Shown: in pieces, positions 9,452-18,551 of the stretch
Layout: every line of letters begins with the position of its first letter
Position numbering within the stretch: position 1 is the stretch's first letter
NCBI RefSeq assembly: GCF_900537115.1
Contig: NZ_UNRG01000001.1
Span: forward strand, 828,092-892,091
Length of the DNA: 64,000 bases
Direction of reading: 5' to 3'
DNA from: Arthrobacter sp. Alg241-R88
Lineage (GTDB): Bacteria; Actinomycetota; Actinomycetes; Actinomycetales; Micrococcaceae
Position numbers and translations under genes: made by a program
The notes under the pieces: generated by a model
The model's input: only the letters and a program-made list of their open reading frames with translations
Databases searched by the model: none
What the model was told of the DNA's origin: nothing

Positions 9452-9873
9452 GCACGCTCTTCACCAGGATCCTGAACGGCGAAATCCCCGGCCGCTTTGT
9501 CTGGCGGGAAGACGACGTGGCGGCATTCCTCACCACGGGACCGTTGGCCGACGGACACACCCTGGTGGTCCCCACGGAGGAAGTGGACCGCTGGACCGAC
9601 GCTTCCCCGGAGACCCTGGCGAGGGTCATGGAGGTGGCCCGGCGGATCGGAGCCGTCCAGGTGGACACCTTCGGCGCGGCGCGGGCCGGGCTGATCGTGG
9701 CAGGTTATGAAATCAACCACCTCCACGTGCACGTGTGGCCTTCGAGGAGCATGGCGGACTTCAACTTCGCCTCGGCAGACCAGAATCCGGATCCGAAGGT
9801 CCTGGATGCCAATGCCGAGAAACTGCGGGAAGGCCTCCGGGCCGCCGGGTACGGCGCGTTCGTCCCGGCCTGA
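9448..9873 (+). CDS. HIT-family nucleotide hydrolase
   Basis: 141 residues with the histidine triad INHLHVHVWPS. The N-terminus (LFTRILNGEIPGRFVW) matches HIT proteins but lacks the zinc-binding cysteines seen in many of them. Family members act on AMP derivatives such as dinucleoside polyphosphates or AMP-lysine; the substrate is unknown here. It is translationally coupled to the upstream dehydrogenase. Confidence 0.88.
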   Translation: MSTLFTRILNGEIPGRFVWREDDVAAFLTTGPLADGHTLVVPTEEVDRWTDASPETLARVMEVARRIGAVQVDTFGAARAGLIVAGYEINHLHVHVWPSRSMADFNFASADQNPDPKVLDANAEKLREGLRAAGYGAFVPA

Positions 9874-9906
9874 CGGTTTGCGGCTGGCCGTTCCCGGCCT
9901 TCTGTT

Positions 9907-9935
9907 CCCGGCCTAGGCATACTGCCTAGGCCGGG
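9907..9935. terminator. 13-bp hairpin between convergent HIT and hrpA genes
   Basis: CCCGGCCTAGGCA (9907-9919), loop TAC, perfect complement at 9923-9935. The right arm overlaps the hrpA stop codon. It has no U-tract, so it may act as a weak bidirectional terminator or only as an mRNA end-protecting hairpin. Confidence 0.5.
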
Positions 9936-12900
9936 GCCAGCGCCTTGTTGAGCACGGCGCGGATCCGCTTCTCGGATACCGAATAGGCCGTTCCGAGTTC
10001 GACGGCGAAGAGGCTCACCCGGAGCTCTTCGATCATCCAGCGGACCTGGGCCAGTTCGCCGCCCGCCCGCCGTCCCGGAAGCAGGGCGGAAACGGCGTCG
10101 TCGTAGTCGTCCTCGAGCCGCTGCACTACCGCCATGCTGAGGGCATCGCGCTGGACGTTGCCCGGGAGGCGCTCCAGCCGCTTTTCAATGGCGGCGAGGT
10201 ACCTGGGGAGCTGGCTGAGCTGGGCATAGCCGGTGCGTGCCACAAACCCCGGGTACACCAAGTGCTCCAGCTGGCTCTTGATGTCATTGAGCGCGCTGAT
10301 GAGTGCGAGGCTGGTAGTGCCCTTGAGCTGCTTTTCAATTCGCCGGGTAGCGGCAAGGATGCGCTCCACCACGGCGGTCACGCTGAACACGGTATCGATC
10401 AGCTCGGCCCGGACCACTTCATAGAGCGCATCGAAGGACTGCCGGTCCCAGGGCAATTCTGCCGGGGTGAGTTTGTCGATGGCTGCCAGCGCGCAGTCGG
10501 CAATCAGCGCTGCGACCGAGCCGTGCGGGTTCTGGCTGAATGTCAGCTTCTCGGTGTTGCTCAGGTGCTCCAGCACGTACCGGTCGGGAGCGGGAACGCG
10601 CAGCGCCAGCAGCCTGATCACACCGCCGCGCATGGCGTCCTGCTGCTCGTCCGGGGTCTGGAAAACCCGGAGTGCCACCGACTTGCCCTGGTCAACCAAC
10701 GCCGGATAACCGGTGACAGTGTGGCCCTTGACCATGCTGCTGACCTGGCGTTGGACGGTGCCAAAGCTCCACTCGGTCAGGCCTTCCTGCTCCCGGAATC
10801 CGGCGGGGCCGGAGCCGGCCGGGACGTTGGCGGGCGCCTGCACCCGGCGATTCCCGCCGTCGTCCGATGCGCCCCCCGTACGCGCTGCCTTGCTGCGCGG
10901 CCCGGTAGAGGCAGGCGTGGCACCGAGGGATTCGGCAATGGCCCGCCGGGTGGCGGGTGCAAGCTGTTCCTGCAGGGCCGCGAGGTCCTTGCCCTCGTCC
11001 AGGACCTTGCCCTTGCTGTCCACTACCTTGAAGGTCACGCGAAGGTGCGGGGCCACCGCGTCCCAGTTCCACGAACCGGGCGGGATGATGCTTCCGCGGA
11101 TGCGGCGGAGCGCAAGTTCGAGGGACGGTTCCAGTTCATCCGAGGCCGGGTCGAAATCGGACTCAAGTACCGCCACTGCCTGCCGGGCTACGTCCGGGGC
11201 AGGAACAAAGTTCTTGCGGATCTGCTTCGGCAGGGACTTGATCAGGGCCGTCACCAGTTCCACGCGCTGGCCGGGGATCAGCCACCGGAATGCCTTGTCG
11301 TCCAGCTGATTCAGGAAAAGGACCGGCACCTCGGCAGTGACGCCGTCGTTCGGGTTGGGCGGCGAGCCGGGGGCGACCGGGTGGAACTCGTAGGTCAGCG
11401 GGAGTTCAAAGCCCTTGTGCAGCCAGGTCTTCGGGTAGGCGGATTCGTCGAGCTCGTCGGCGTCATTGTTGAGGAGGAGCGACTTGTCATAGTCCAGGAG
11501 GTCCGGGTTCTGGTGCCGGGCGTCCTTCCACCATTTATCAAAGTGCCGTTCGGACACAACGTCCTGCCCCACCCGGGCGTCGTAGAACTCAAACAGCGTC
11601 TCGTCGTCCACCAGGAGGTCCCGGCGCCGCATCCTGGCTTCGAGTTCCTCAACCTCCTGCAGGAGGGCCCGGTTGCGGTGGAAGAACTTGTGGTGGGTTT
11701 TCCAGTCGCCCTCCACCAGGGCGTGCCTGATGAAGAGTTCCCGGGCGACCACCGGGTCCACCCTGCCGTAGTTGATCCTGCGCTGGGCGATGATGGGAAC
11801 ACCGTACAGCGTGACCTTTTCGTAGGCCATGACCGCGCCCTGGCGGGTGGACCAGTGGGGTTCGCTGTAGCTGCGCTTGACGAGGTCCGGGGCCACCTGT
11901 TCTGCCCAGGCGGGATCGAATTTCGCTGCAACCCTGGCCCAGAGCCGGCTCGTTTCCACCAGCTCCGCCGCCATCACGAAGGTGGGCGACTTCTTGAACA
12001 ATGCAGAACCGGGGAAGATTGCGAAGCGGCTGCCCCTGGCCCCGGCGTACTCACGCTTGCGCTCATCCAGGATGCCGATGTGGCTCAGGAGCCCGGACAG
12101 GAGGCTGATGTGGATGCCGTCGTGGTTGCCTACCGGATCGGCCAGGCGTTTGTTGTCCAGGCTGATGCCCAGGGGCCGGGCAAGCTGGCGCAGTTGGGCA
12201 AACAGATCCTGCCACTCACGCACCCGAAGGTAGTTGATGAATTCGGCCCGGCACAGGCGGCGGAAGGCCGACGACGACAGCTCCTGCTGCTTCTCCTGGA
12301 TGTAGTTCCACAGGTTCAGGAAGCCGGTGAAGTCCGAGTTCTCGTCCTTGAACCGGTTGTGCTTTTCCGCCGCGAGCTGCTGCTTGTCCGTAGGGCGCTC
12401 GCGGGGGTCCTGGATGGTGAGGGCTGCTGCCAAAATCATGACCTCACGGACACAGCCGCGTTTTCCCGCTTCCACGATCATCCGGCCCAGCCGGGGATCC
12501 ACCGGGAGCTGGGCGAGCTTTTGCCCGACGGCGGTGAGCCCGCCGCCGCTTTTCGCGCCGCCCGTGCCGTTCTGGGGCTGTGCGGCAGCCAGTGCGCCGA
12601 GCTCGCGGAGCAGTGTGACGCCGTCGTTGATTGCCCTCGTTTCGGGAGGTTCCACGAAAGGGAAGTTTTCGACGTCCTTCGGTCCCCGCGCCACTCCCAT
12701 GGCTGTCATCTGGAGGATGACGGCCGCCAGGTTCGTGCGCAGGATTTCGGGATCGGTGAAGCGGGGCCGGGACTCGAAGTCCTCCTCCGAGTAAAGGCGG
12801 ATGGCGATGCCGTCGGACACGCGGCCGCACCGGCCGGAACGCTGGTTGGCCGATGCCTGCGAGACGCGCTCGATGGGGAGCCGCTGGACCTTGGTGCGGT

Positions 12901-13891
12901 GTGAGTACCGCGAGATGCGCGCGGTGCCTGTGTCGATCACGTACTTGATACCAGGCACTGTCAGCGACGTCTCAGCCACGTTGGTGGCGAGCACGATCCG
13001 GCGTTTGTTGCCGGGATGGAACACCTTGTGCTGTTCCTGCAGGCTCAGGCGTGCGAACAGGGGGAGGATTTCAGTTCCGGCCAGCCTTCTATTGGACTGG
13101 ATCCGGGACTGGAGGGCGTCGGCGGCATCCCGGATCTCGCGCTCGCCGGAAAAGAATACGAGGATGTCGCCGGGTGCTTCCGCAGCGAGTTCATCCACCG
13201 CGTCACAGACGGCGTCGAGCGGGTCGCGGTCTTCCTCGAGCTCGTCGTCGGAAGCGTTCTCTTCATCTGTCCCGGCCGGTGCCTGAGACAGTGGGCGGTA
13301 CCGGATCTCCACCGGGTACGTCCGCCCGGAGACCTCGATGATGGGGGCAGGGACGTCCGGAGTGCCGAAATGGTTGGCGAACCGTTCCGGATCGATGGTG
13401 GCGGAGGTGATGATCACCTTGAGGTCGGGCCGCTGCGGCAGGATCCGCTTGAGGTAGCCGAGAATGAAGTCGATGTTGAGGCTGCGCTCGTGGGCTTCGT
13501 CAATGATGATTGCGTTGTACTTGCGCAGCAGTTTGTCGCGCTGGATTTCCGCCAGCAGGATGCCATCGGTCATCAGCTTAACCTTGGTGTTCCGGCTGAC
13601 TTCGCCGGTGAAGCGGACCTGGAAGCCGACTTCCTGGCCGATATCCACGCCTAGTTCCTCGGCGATGCGCTCCGCAACCGTGCGGGCTGCAAGCCGGCGC
13701 GGTTGGGTGTGGCCGATCAGGCCGTTTTCGCCCAGGCCAAGCTCGAGGCACATCTTGGGAATCTGGGTGGTCTTACCGGAGCCGGTCTCGCCGGCGATGA
13801 TGGTCACCTGGTTCGCTGCGATGGCGGCCATCAGGTCTTCGCGGCGCTCGGAGACCGGGAGCTCGGCAGGATAGGAAATGTGAAGTGTCAT
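9926..13891 (-). CDS. hrpA: ATP-dependent RNA helicase HrpA
   Basis: 1321 residues, the full length expected for HrpA. Walker A GETGSGKT lies at residues 34-41 and the DEAH box at 131-134. Motif III (SATID), motif VI (QRSGRCGR), the helicase-associated domains and the long HrpA-specific C-terminal region follow. An acidic insert (ENASDDELEEDRDP) falls between the two RecA-like lobes, and a Ser/Gly-rich linker lies near residues 985-1030. It is a cytoplasmic DEAH/RHA helicase; the E. coli protein acts on mRNA processing and stalled ribosomes. The long open frames opposite it are GC-driven shadows. Confidence 0.95.
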   Translation of the reverse strand: MTLHISYPAELPVSERREDLMAAIAANQVTIIAGETGSGKTTQIPKMCLELGLGENGLIGHTQPRRLAARTVAERIAEELGVDIGQEVGFQVRFTGEVSRNTKVKLMTDGILLAEIQRDKLLRKYNAIIIDEAHERSLNIDFILGYLKRILPQRPDLKVIITSATIDPERFANHFGTPDVPAPIIEVSGRTYPVEIRYRPLSQAPAGTDEENASDDELEEDRDPLDAVCDAVDELAAEAPGDILVFFSGEREIRDAADALQSRIQSNRRLAGTEILPLFARLSLQEQHKVFHPGNKRRIVLATNVAETSLTVPGIKYVIDTGTARISRYSHRTKVQRLPIERVSQASANQRSGRCGRVSDGIAIRLYSEEDFESRPRFTDPEILRTNLAAVILQMTAMGVARGPKDVENFPFVEPPETRAINDGVTLLRELGALAAAQPQNGTGGAKSGGGLTAVGQKLAQLPVDPRLGRMIVEAGKRGCVREVMILAAALTIQDPRERPTDKQQLAAEKHNRFKDENSDFTGFLNLWNYIQEKQQELSSSAFRRLCRAEFINYLRVREWQDLFAQLRQLARPLGISLDNKRLADPVGNHDGIHISLLSGLLSHIGILDERKREYAGARGSRFAIFPGSALFKKSPTFVMAAELVETSRLWARVAAKFDPAWAEQVAPDLVKRSYSEPHWSTRQGAVMAYEKVTLYGVPIIAQRRINYGRVDPVVARELFIRHALVEGDWKTHHKFFHRNRALLQEVEELEARMRRRDLLVDDETLFEFYDARVGQDVVSERHFDKWWKDARHQNPDLLDYDKSLLLNNDADELDESAYPKTWLHKGFELPLTYEFHPVAPGSPPNPNDGVTAEVPVLFLNQLDDKAFRWLIPGQRVELVTALIKSLPKQIRKNFVPAPDVARQAVAVLESDFDPASDELEPSLELALRRIRGSIIPPGSWNWDAVAPHLRVTFKVVDSKGKVLDEGKDLAALQEQLAPATRRAIAESLGATPASTGPRSKAARTGGASDDGGNRRVQAPANVPAGSGPAGFREQEGLTEWSFGTVQRQVSSMVKGHTVTGYPALVDQGKSVALRVFQTPDEQQDAMRGGVIRLLALRVPAPDRYVLEHLSNTEKLTFSQNPHGSVAALIADCALAAIDKLTPAELPWDRQSFDALYEVVRAELIDTVFSVTAVVERILAATRRIEKQLKGTTSLALISALNDIKSQLEHLVYPGFVARTGYAQLSQLPRYLAAIEKRLERLPGNVQRDALSMAVVQRLEDDYDDAVSALLPGRRAGGELAQVRWMIEELRVSLFAVELGTAYSVSEKRIRAVLNKALAPA

Positions 13892-13986
13892 GGCTGCTGA
13901 CAGTCTACTGCGGGAGCCCGGGCTTCCCGCCTTCGACTGGTTGCAGCCCTACCCGGTGCTTGGGTGGTTGGGTTGGGTGGTTGGGG

Positions 13987-14154
13987 CTAGAAAATGCGGA
14001 GCGTGTAGTTGGTGCTGGGAAGGTCCAGGGCGGACCAGGCTTCATGCGATTCGACGGGAGGCGTGTGCCCCCGCCCGTCACGCAGGAGGGCCGACACAGT
14101 GGCGGCAAATACGAGGAGCAGCAGGACGATGAGGGCGGTTGTGAGGATTTCCAT
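13987..14154 (-). CDS. Small single-pass membrane protein, unknown
   Basis: 55 residues from ATG 14154. It begins with a 20-residue hydrophobic helix (MEILTTALIVLLLLVFAA) followed by a polar tail ending NYTLRIF. A purine-rich GAGGAGA lies about 11 bases upstream. The helix-plus-tail design looks like a real small membrane protein rather than a shadow. No function recognised. It diverges from the GlxA-type regulator gene, with 81 bases between the starts. Confidence 0.55.
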   Translation of the reverse strand: MEILTTALIVLLLLVFAATVSALLRDGRGHTPPVESHEAWSALDLPSTNYTLRIF

Positions 14155-14235
14155 GCCTCCATGCTTCTCCTCTTTGCCATCCAGAAAAAGTGGCAGAAAT
14201 GCCCAAAAAGGGATAATTCCTGCCACAATGGAAGC

Positions 14236-15204
14236 ATGCTGAAAACAGTAGCCGTCATCGTGGTTCCCAACTTCTCCATGTTCGAATTTGGCACTGCCTG
14301 CGAAGTGTTTGGCATCGACAGGTCCGGGCGGGGGAGTGGTGTGCCGGCCTTTGACTTCCGTGTCTGCACACCGGTCCCGGGGGACGTGCCCCTCAAGTCC
14401 GGGCTTTCCATGAATGTGAGCCTGGGGCTGGAGGCCACCGCCGATGCGGACCTGGTGATTATGGCTCCGTACGGCCGGGACGATGACTTGCCGGAGTCCG
14501 CCCTCCAGGCGCTTCGGGCGGCGGATGCAAGGGGAGCGTGGGTCATGTCCATCTGCTCAGGAGCTTTCGCCCTTGCCCGGGCCGGCCTCCTGGATGACCG
14601 CCGCTGCACCACGCACTGGCACTATTCGGGCCAACTGGCTGCCGAATACCCCCGCGTGCACGTGGACGAAAATGTCCTGTACGTGCAGGACGGGAACATC
14701 ATCTCCTCCGCCGGCACGGCCGCCGGGATAGATGCCTGCCTGCACCTGGTGCGCGTGGAACTGGGAGCGCATGTGGCCGCCGCGATTGCCCGCGACATGG
14801 TGGTTCCCCCGCACCGTGACGGCGGCCAGGCACAGTTCATTGACCGGCCCATGCCCACGTGCGGCTCGGCGCCGATGGAGGAACTCCTTCGCTGGATGGT
14901 GGAGCACCTGGACCGTGAACACACTGTGGGCGAACTGGCTGCCCGCGTGCACATGTCCGCGAGGACTTTCGCACGGAAGTTCCGGTCGGAAACCGGTGCA
15001 ACGCCGGCGGCCTGGCTCAATTCCCAGCGGGTGCTTCGCGCCCAGGAACTTCTGGAGTCCACCGACCTGAACATTGACGAGATCGCGCGCGAGTCCGGAT
15101 TTGGGCAGCCGGTGCTGCTGCGGCACCATTTTGCGAAAGTCCTGGACACCAGCCCGCAGTCCTACCGGCGAGCCTTCCGCGGACAGCTGGCAGAGGTTGG
15201 TTAG
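14236..15204 (+). CDS. GlxA-type AraC-family transcriptional regulator
   Basis: 322 residues from ATG 14236. Residues 1-190 form a DJ-1/PfpI-like domain with the nucleophile-elbow sequence SICSGAFALARAG; the Cys is typical, but these regulators are not known to be enzymes. The C-terminal third is an AraC double helix-turn-helix (HTVGELAARVHMSARTFARKF, then NIDEIARESGFGQPVLLRHHF). It could control the small divergent membrane-protein gene; no ligand can be inferred. The frame extends upstream to 13885, but that part has low-complexity composition and no ribosome site. Confidence 0.85.
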   Translation: MLKTVAVIVVPNFSMFEFGTACEVFGIDRSGRGSGVPAFDFRVCTPVPGDVPLKSGLSMNVSLGLEATADADLVIMAPYGRDDDLPESALQALRAADARGAWVMSICSGAFALARAGLLDDRRCTTHWHYSGQLAAEYPRVHVDENVLYVQDGNIISSAGTAAGIDACLHLVRVELGAHVAAAIARDMVVPPHRDGGQAQFIDRPMPTCGSAPMEELLRWMVEHLDREHTVGELAARVHMSARTFARKFRSETGATPAAWLNSQRVLRAQELLESTDLNIDEIARESGFGQPVLLRHHFAKVLDTSPQSYRRAFRGQLAEVG

Positions 15205-15213
15205 CTCCGGGCT

Positions 15214-15534
15214 TTACGTATCCGGCCGCTGTGCCGCGCGTGACTCCTCAGCGGCTGCCCGCGTGGTGTCCACCAGCACCCGCCAGGGACCGGTGACTGC
15301 CTGCTCCGGCAGGGCTGCCCGGTGCTGGCCCGCACGGATGGAGTAGATGAACCGATCCGGCTGGGACCCTGAGTATTCCGCCGCGGCGGCTCGCGGTGTC
15401 CTGGGTACGGCGTCCCAAGGGCATGCTTCGACGATGGGCTGCCATTGATTTCTGGCCTTTTCGGACTCGGCGTTTACCGTCCAAACCCTAGTCATCGCCG
15501 CGATGCCGCCGGTGCGCTCCACACTGATCTTCAT
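15214..15534 (-). CDS. Emfourin-type protealysin inhibitor
   Basis: 106 residues from ATG 15534, with AGGA nine bases upstream. It starts MKISVERTGGIA and carries WTVNAE, QPDRFIYSIR and LPEQAVTGPWRVLVD, which match the emfourin family of small cytoplasmic inhibitors of protealysin-like M4 proteases. The gene lies 59 bases downstream of an M4 protease on the same strand, the arrangement known for protealysin and emfourin in Serratia. The inferred job is to block the protease inside the cell until it is exported or needed. It is not a secreted protein. Confidence 0.85.
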   Translation of the reverse strand: MKISVERTGGIAAMTRVWTVNAESEKARNQWQPIVEACPWDAVPRTPRAAAAEYSGSQPDRFIYSIRAGQHRAALPEQAVTGPWRVLVDTTRAAAEESRAAQRPDT

Positions 15535-15593
15535 GGCCTGGTTCCTGGCTGGTTCGAGCCTGGTGGCCCAAAGTACGGCAGCCAGGCGACCCG

Positions 15594-16646
15594 TTAAAGC
15601 TTGACCTTCACAGTTTCCCACGCGTTCCGCACGGCGTCATGCTCTTTTGAGTCAGAACCGAAAAGCTCCGCGGCCGTAGCCGCCGTGGCGCGCGCGAATA
15701 CGGTGAAGGTCGCGCCGGTGGGCAAATCGCCGCTGGTGAGCGTCTCGTACCAAATGCGCCCGGGGGAGTCCCAGGCGTTCCCGCCCAGCGTTTCCGCCAC
15801 CAGGTAGAACGCCCGGTTCGGAATGCCCGAGTTGATGTGGACACCACCATTGTCGGCGCTGGTTCTCACGTAAGAGTCCATGGAATCCGGCTGGGGATCC
15901 TTGCCCAGCACGTCGTCGTCGTACGCGGTTCCCGGGGCTTTCATGGAGCGCAGGGCGCGCCCCTCCACCTGGGGCGTGAACAGGCCCTCGCCTATGAGCC
16001 AACTGGCCTCTGCCGCTGATTGGTTCTTGACGTACTGCTCCACGAGGGCACCGAAAACATCCGACATCGACTCATTGATGGCTCCGGCCTGGTTCCGGTA
16101 GACCAGCGCGGCCGAGTACTGGGTAACCCCGTGGGCAAGCTCGTGCCCGATGACGCTGATGGACCTGGTGAACCGCTCGAAGACCTCCCCGTCGCCGTCG
16201 CCAAAGACCATCTGCGTCCCGTCCCAAAACGCGTTGTCGTAGAGTTTGCCGAAGTGCACCGTGGCGTTCAAAGGCAGCCCCCGGCCGTCGATCGAGTTCC
16301 TGCCGAAGACGTCGGCGTAGAGGCGATGCGTGTGGCCCAGCCCGTCATAGGCCTCATCCGTTGCAGGATCCCCCGTGGCGGACTCGCCCTCCTTTCGCAC
16401 GAGTTTGCCTGGAAGGACTTCTGAACCGCCGGCGTCGAAAACCGAGCGGTTTGAGGGTCCTGGTTTGGCCTGGCGCACTCCCGCCGGGACATCGGGGGCT
16501 GCTTGCGTGCGGGCCGCGTGGACCGAGCGGACGTGTCCCAAGGCTTCTTTGGCGGCCCTTGCTGCCGCAGAAAACTCCGGAGCGTCCTGCCTGGCCAGCC
16601 GCCTCAACAGGTAGGGCGGAATGATGGAACAGAACGGAACGTGCAT
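15594..16646 (-). CDS. Protealysin-like M4 metalloprotease
   Basis: 350 residues from ATG 16646, chosen because GAGGGGG sits directly upstream; a TTG five codons earlier is less likely. It has no signal peptide. The short propeptide of about 65-80 residues contains the protealysin-type motif IIPPYLLRRLA. The catalytic domain has the zinc motif HELAH, the downstream Glu ligand in NESMSDVFG and the catalytic His region (DNGGVHINSGIPNRAFY). This is the short-precursor group of thermolysin-like proteases, which lacks FTP/PepSY pro-domains. It is followed in the same direction by its likely inhibitor. Confidence 0.92.
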   Translation of the reverse strand: MHVPFCSIIPPYLLRRLARQDAPEFSAAARAAKEALGHVRSVHAARTQAAPDVPAGVRQAKPGPSNRSVFDAGGSEVLPGKLVRKEGESATGDPATDEAYDGLGHTHRLYADVFGRNSIDGRGLPLNATVHFGKLYDNAFWDGTQMVFGDGDGEVFERFTRSISVIGHELAHGVTQYSAALVYRNQAGAINESMSDVFGALVEQYVKNQSAAEASWLIGEGLFTPQVEGRALRSMKAPGTAYDDDVLGKDPQPDSMDSYVRTSADNGGVHINSGIPNRAFYLVAETLGGNAWDSPGRIWYETLTSGDLPTGATFTVFARATAATAAELFGSDSKEHDAVRNAWETVKVKL

Positions 16647-16780
16647 GGCGTACCCCCTCAACTTGGTGACTACAGACTACGAGGGGGCACTGACAAAGCG
16701 GCGGAGGCGGCCGTTGTGGCTGCATTTGCTGCATGATCACCGGGAGCTGCAGCCCTATGGGAAATTGCCCGGGCAATGAA

Positions 16781-16810
16781 AAGCACCCCGGTCAGTGGAC
16801 CGGGGTGCTT
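16781..16810 (-). terminator. Rho-independent terminator of tRNA-Arg
   Basis: Perfect 13-bp stem (16781-16793 with 16798-16810) and a four-base AGTG loop. On the minus strand it is followed by a short T-run (GCTTTTC). It lies eight bases past the tRNA 3' end. Confidence 0.85.
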
Positions 16811-16817
16811 CTGGTGA

Positions 16818-16893
16818 TGGTGCCCTCGATAGGATTCGAACCTACGACCTTCTGCTCCGGAGGCAGACGCTCTATCCCCTGAGCTACGAGGGC
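16818..16893 (-). tRNA. tRNA-Arg, anticodon CCG
   Basis: A complete cloverleaf on the minus strand: acceptor GCCCTCG pairs with CGAGGGC, D arm AGCTCAGGGGATAGAGC, anticodon loop CTCCGGA with anticodon CCG, T arm GGTTCGAATCC, encoded CCA (16818-16820). It reads CGG codons, which are common in this GC-rich genome. Total 76 nt including CCA. No integrase gene or att duplication is visible near it. Confidence 0.97.
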
Positions 16894-17006
16894 AATCCGG
16901 GGAATCCTGCCGTTGCTGGCGGGACGTCCTAGAGCTTAGCAGTAAGGTGGCCTGCAAGGGAAAATCGCCACTCCCACGCCCACCTGAACGGTAGTGAACG
17001 CCCAGG

Positions 17007-18551
17007 TCAGTAGCCCGAAAACGAGTCCACGTGAACCCGCCTCGCCCCGGCTTCCTTTGCCGCGCGGCGCAGCGAAGCGACACTCGCAGGTGAGCCCGAG
17101 ATAAAAACCTCGCGCTCGGCGATGTCGGGAATCACCGCACTGAGAGCTTCGCCGTCCACCCTGGCAGCATCGGCCGGGAAAGCACTTATATGCGACGGCG
17201 GTTGGGAGCCGTCGGCAATCCGGGCCACCACACGAGCCCCGGCATCCTTCAGTTCTTCCGCATAGGCAATCTCGTCCGCACTTCTGGCCAGCAGCAGGAG
17301 GACCGCGTCGCGATCCCGTAAGCCGCCGGAGGAGATATGTGAAAGGAAAGGCGTGATGCCGATTCCTGCAGCGATCAGCAGGACCGGCTTGCGGGGGTCG
17401 CGGGGGAGGACGAAGTCCCCTCCAACGGCAGTGGCTGCCAGTTCGTCGCCAGGCTTCAGCGAAAGAAGTACCCTCTTGGCCGCGGACACAGGCTCAGCAG
17501 TCCGCACGCCGAACTTAACCAGGCGGTCAGCCGGGGTGCCCGTCAAACTGAACACCCGGCGTCGTCCTTTTCCGTCCGATTTCGCATGCGGAAGGTCCAG
17601 TTCCATGAATTGTCCCGGCACAAAGCGGACGGGCCGGGAGGGCTCGAAGGAAAATTCCGTGGTGCTGGGCGTCAGCGGCCTGGTTCCGTTGAATTTCAGC
17701 TTCACGCCGCCCCGCTGGCCCACCATAAAGGCGAGAAGATTGCCCAGCAGCAGCGCGGCCTCAGGAGAATTCGCGAGGAAACCGAAGTTGTAGGGGGCCG
17801 CAAACACCACGCCGACCACAGCCGCGAGTGCCAGTTGCTGCCACCTGCGCGGGGGCAGTGTCAGCGGCTCGGTGAGCATGAACCCCACAAAGAACAGCAG
17901 CGGCCGCTGCGCCAGTGACTGCCACAACGCCATCCCAACGGACATGCCCGACTGAAGGAGTTCCGCCGTGATGATGGCGCAGGCCACGATGAGGAAGATC
18001 GAGGCCATCTGGAATTTGCGCGTGCGGTACAGGACCAGGAGAACGCCGGGCACCAGCAGCCACAGCATGGCAGGGGTAGCTGCCCACCAGGTGGCAATGT
18101 TGAGCCCGGTGAGCCCCACCACGAAGGCTCCCGCAGCGGCGGGGTTGAAGACGTGGCGGCCGCGCCACGCGAGCGCATACTTTGATGCCGATGCCAGGAC
18201 GCAGGCCAACGCCACGCCGGCCAGATCCATCGGCGCGAACGAAGGCCAGAACAGGAAGTACAACAGCAGGCCGGTGATGAGCGAGGACTCCGAGTGGGGC
18301 CGCACGTGGAATATTGCTGCCAAAGCCCTGTTGGAGGCATAGGTCAGGCCAAGGCACAGCACCAGGTGCGCCAGCATTTCGGGAATGCCAAATGTCAGCC
18401 AGCCCAGGGCATCGAGCAAGAGACTGTAAAGGGCCAGGCCTGCAAGGACCAGGAGGATGAGCCGGTACATGGTGAACCGGCCAAGCATGGTATCCAGCCG
18501 TGCAGCCACGGAGGGGGCGGGCCGGGCTTTCGGTGTTTCCACAGGGCTCAT
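17007..18551 (-). CDS. RnfD/NqrB-like membrane protein fused to a ferredoxin reductase-like domain
   Basis: 514 residues. The first 285 or so are multi-pass membrane sequence resembling NqrB/RnfD, including RGRHVFNPAAAGAFVVG and GFMLTEPLTLPP. The rest is an FNR-like cytoplasmic domain: FAD site RRVFSLTG, NAD(P) loop LLIAAGIGITPFLSHI, and a C-terminal EVFISGSPASV. I find no clear SGAT flavinylation motif in the membrane part. The start overlaps the apbE stop. The likely role is to take electrons from NAD(P)H in the cytoplasm and pass them across the membrane to the flavinylated lipoprotein encoded first in the operon. Confidence 0.82.
   Translation of the reverse strand: MSPVETPKARPAPSVAARLDTMLGRFTMYRLILLVLAGLALYSLLLDALGWLTFGIPEMLAHLVLCLGLTYASNRALAAIFHVRPHSESSLITGLLLYFLFWPSFAPMDLAGVALACVLASASKYALAWRGRHVFNPAAAGAFVVGLTGLNIATWWAATPAMLWLLVPGVLLVLYRTRKFQMASIFLIVACAIITAELLQSGMSVGMALWQSLAQRPLLFFVGFMLTEPLTLPPRRWQQLALAAVVGVVFAAPYNFGFLANSPEAALLLGNLLAFMVGQRGGVKLKFNGTRPLTPSTTEFSFEPSRPVRFVPGQFMELDLPHAKSDGKGRRRVFSLTGTPADRLVKFGVRTAEPVSAAKRVLLSLKPGDELAATAVGGDFVLPRDPRKPVLLIAAGIGITPFLSHISSGGLRDRDAVLLLLARSADEIAYAEELKDAGARVVARIADGSQPPSHISAFPADAARVDGEALSAVIPDIAEREVFISGSPASVASLRRAAKEAGARRVHVDSFSGY

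Noticed and set aside
10262..12904. 880-residue open frame on the plus strand opposite hrpA
   Set aside because: It is a GC-driven shadow antisense to a complete, motif-rich HrpA, and its composition is not protein-like.
13885..14235. 117-residue N-terminal extension of the GlxA-type regulator
   Set aside because: Low-complexity composition, overlaps the small minus-strand gene, and the DJ-1-like domain starts directly at ATG 14236.
16818..16893. Integration site at tRNA-Arg
   Set aside because: I see no integrase, no duplicated tRNA 3' end and no composition change on either side.
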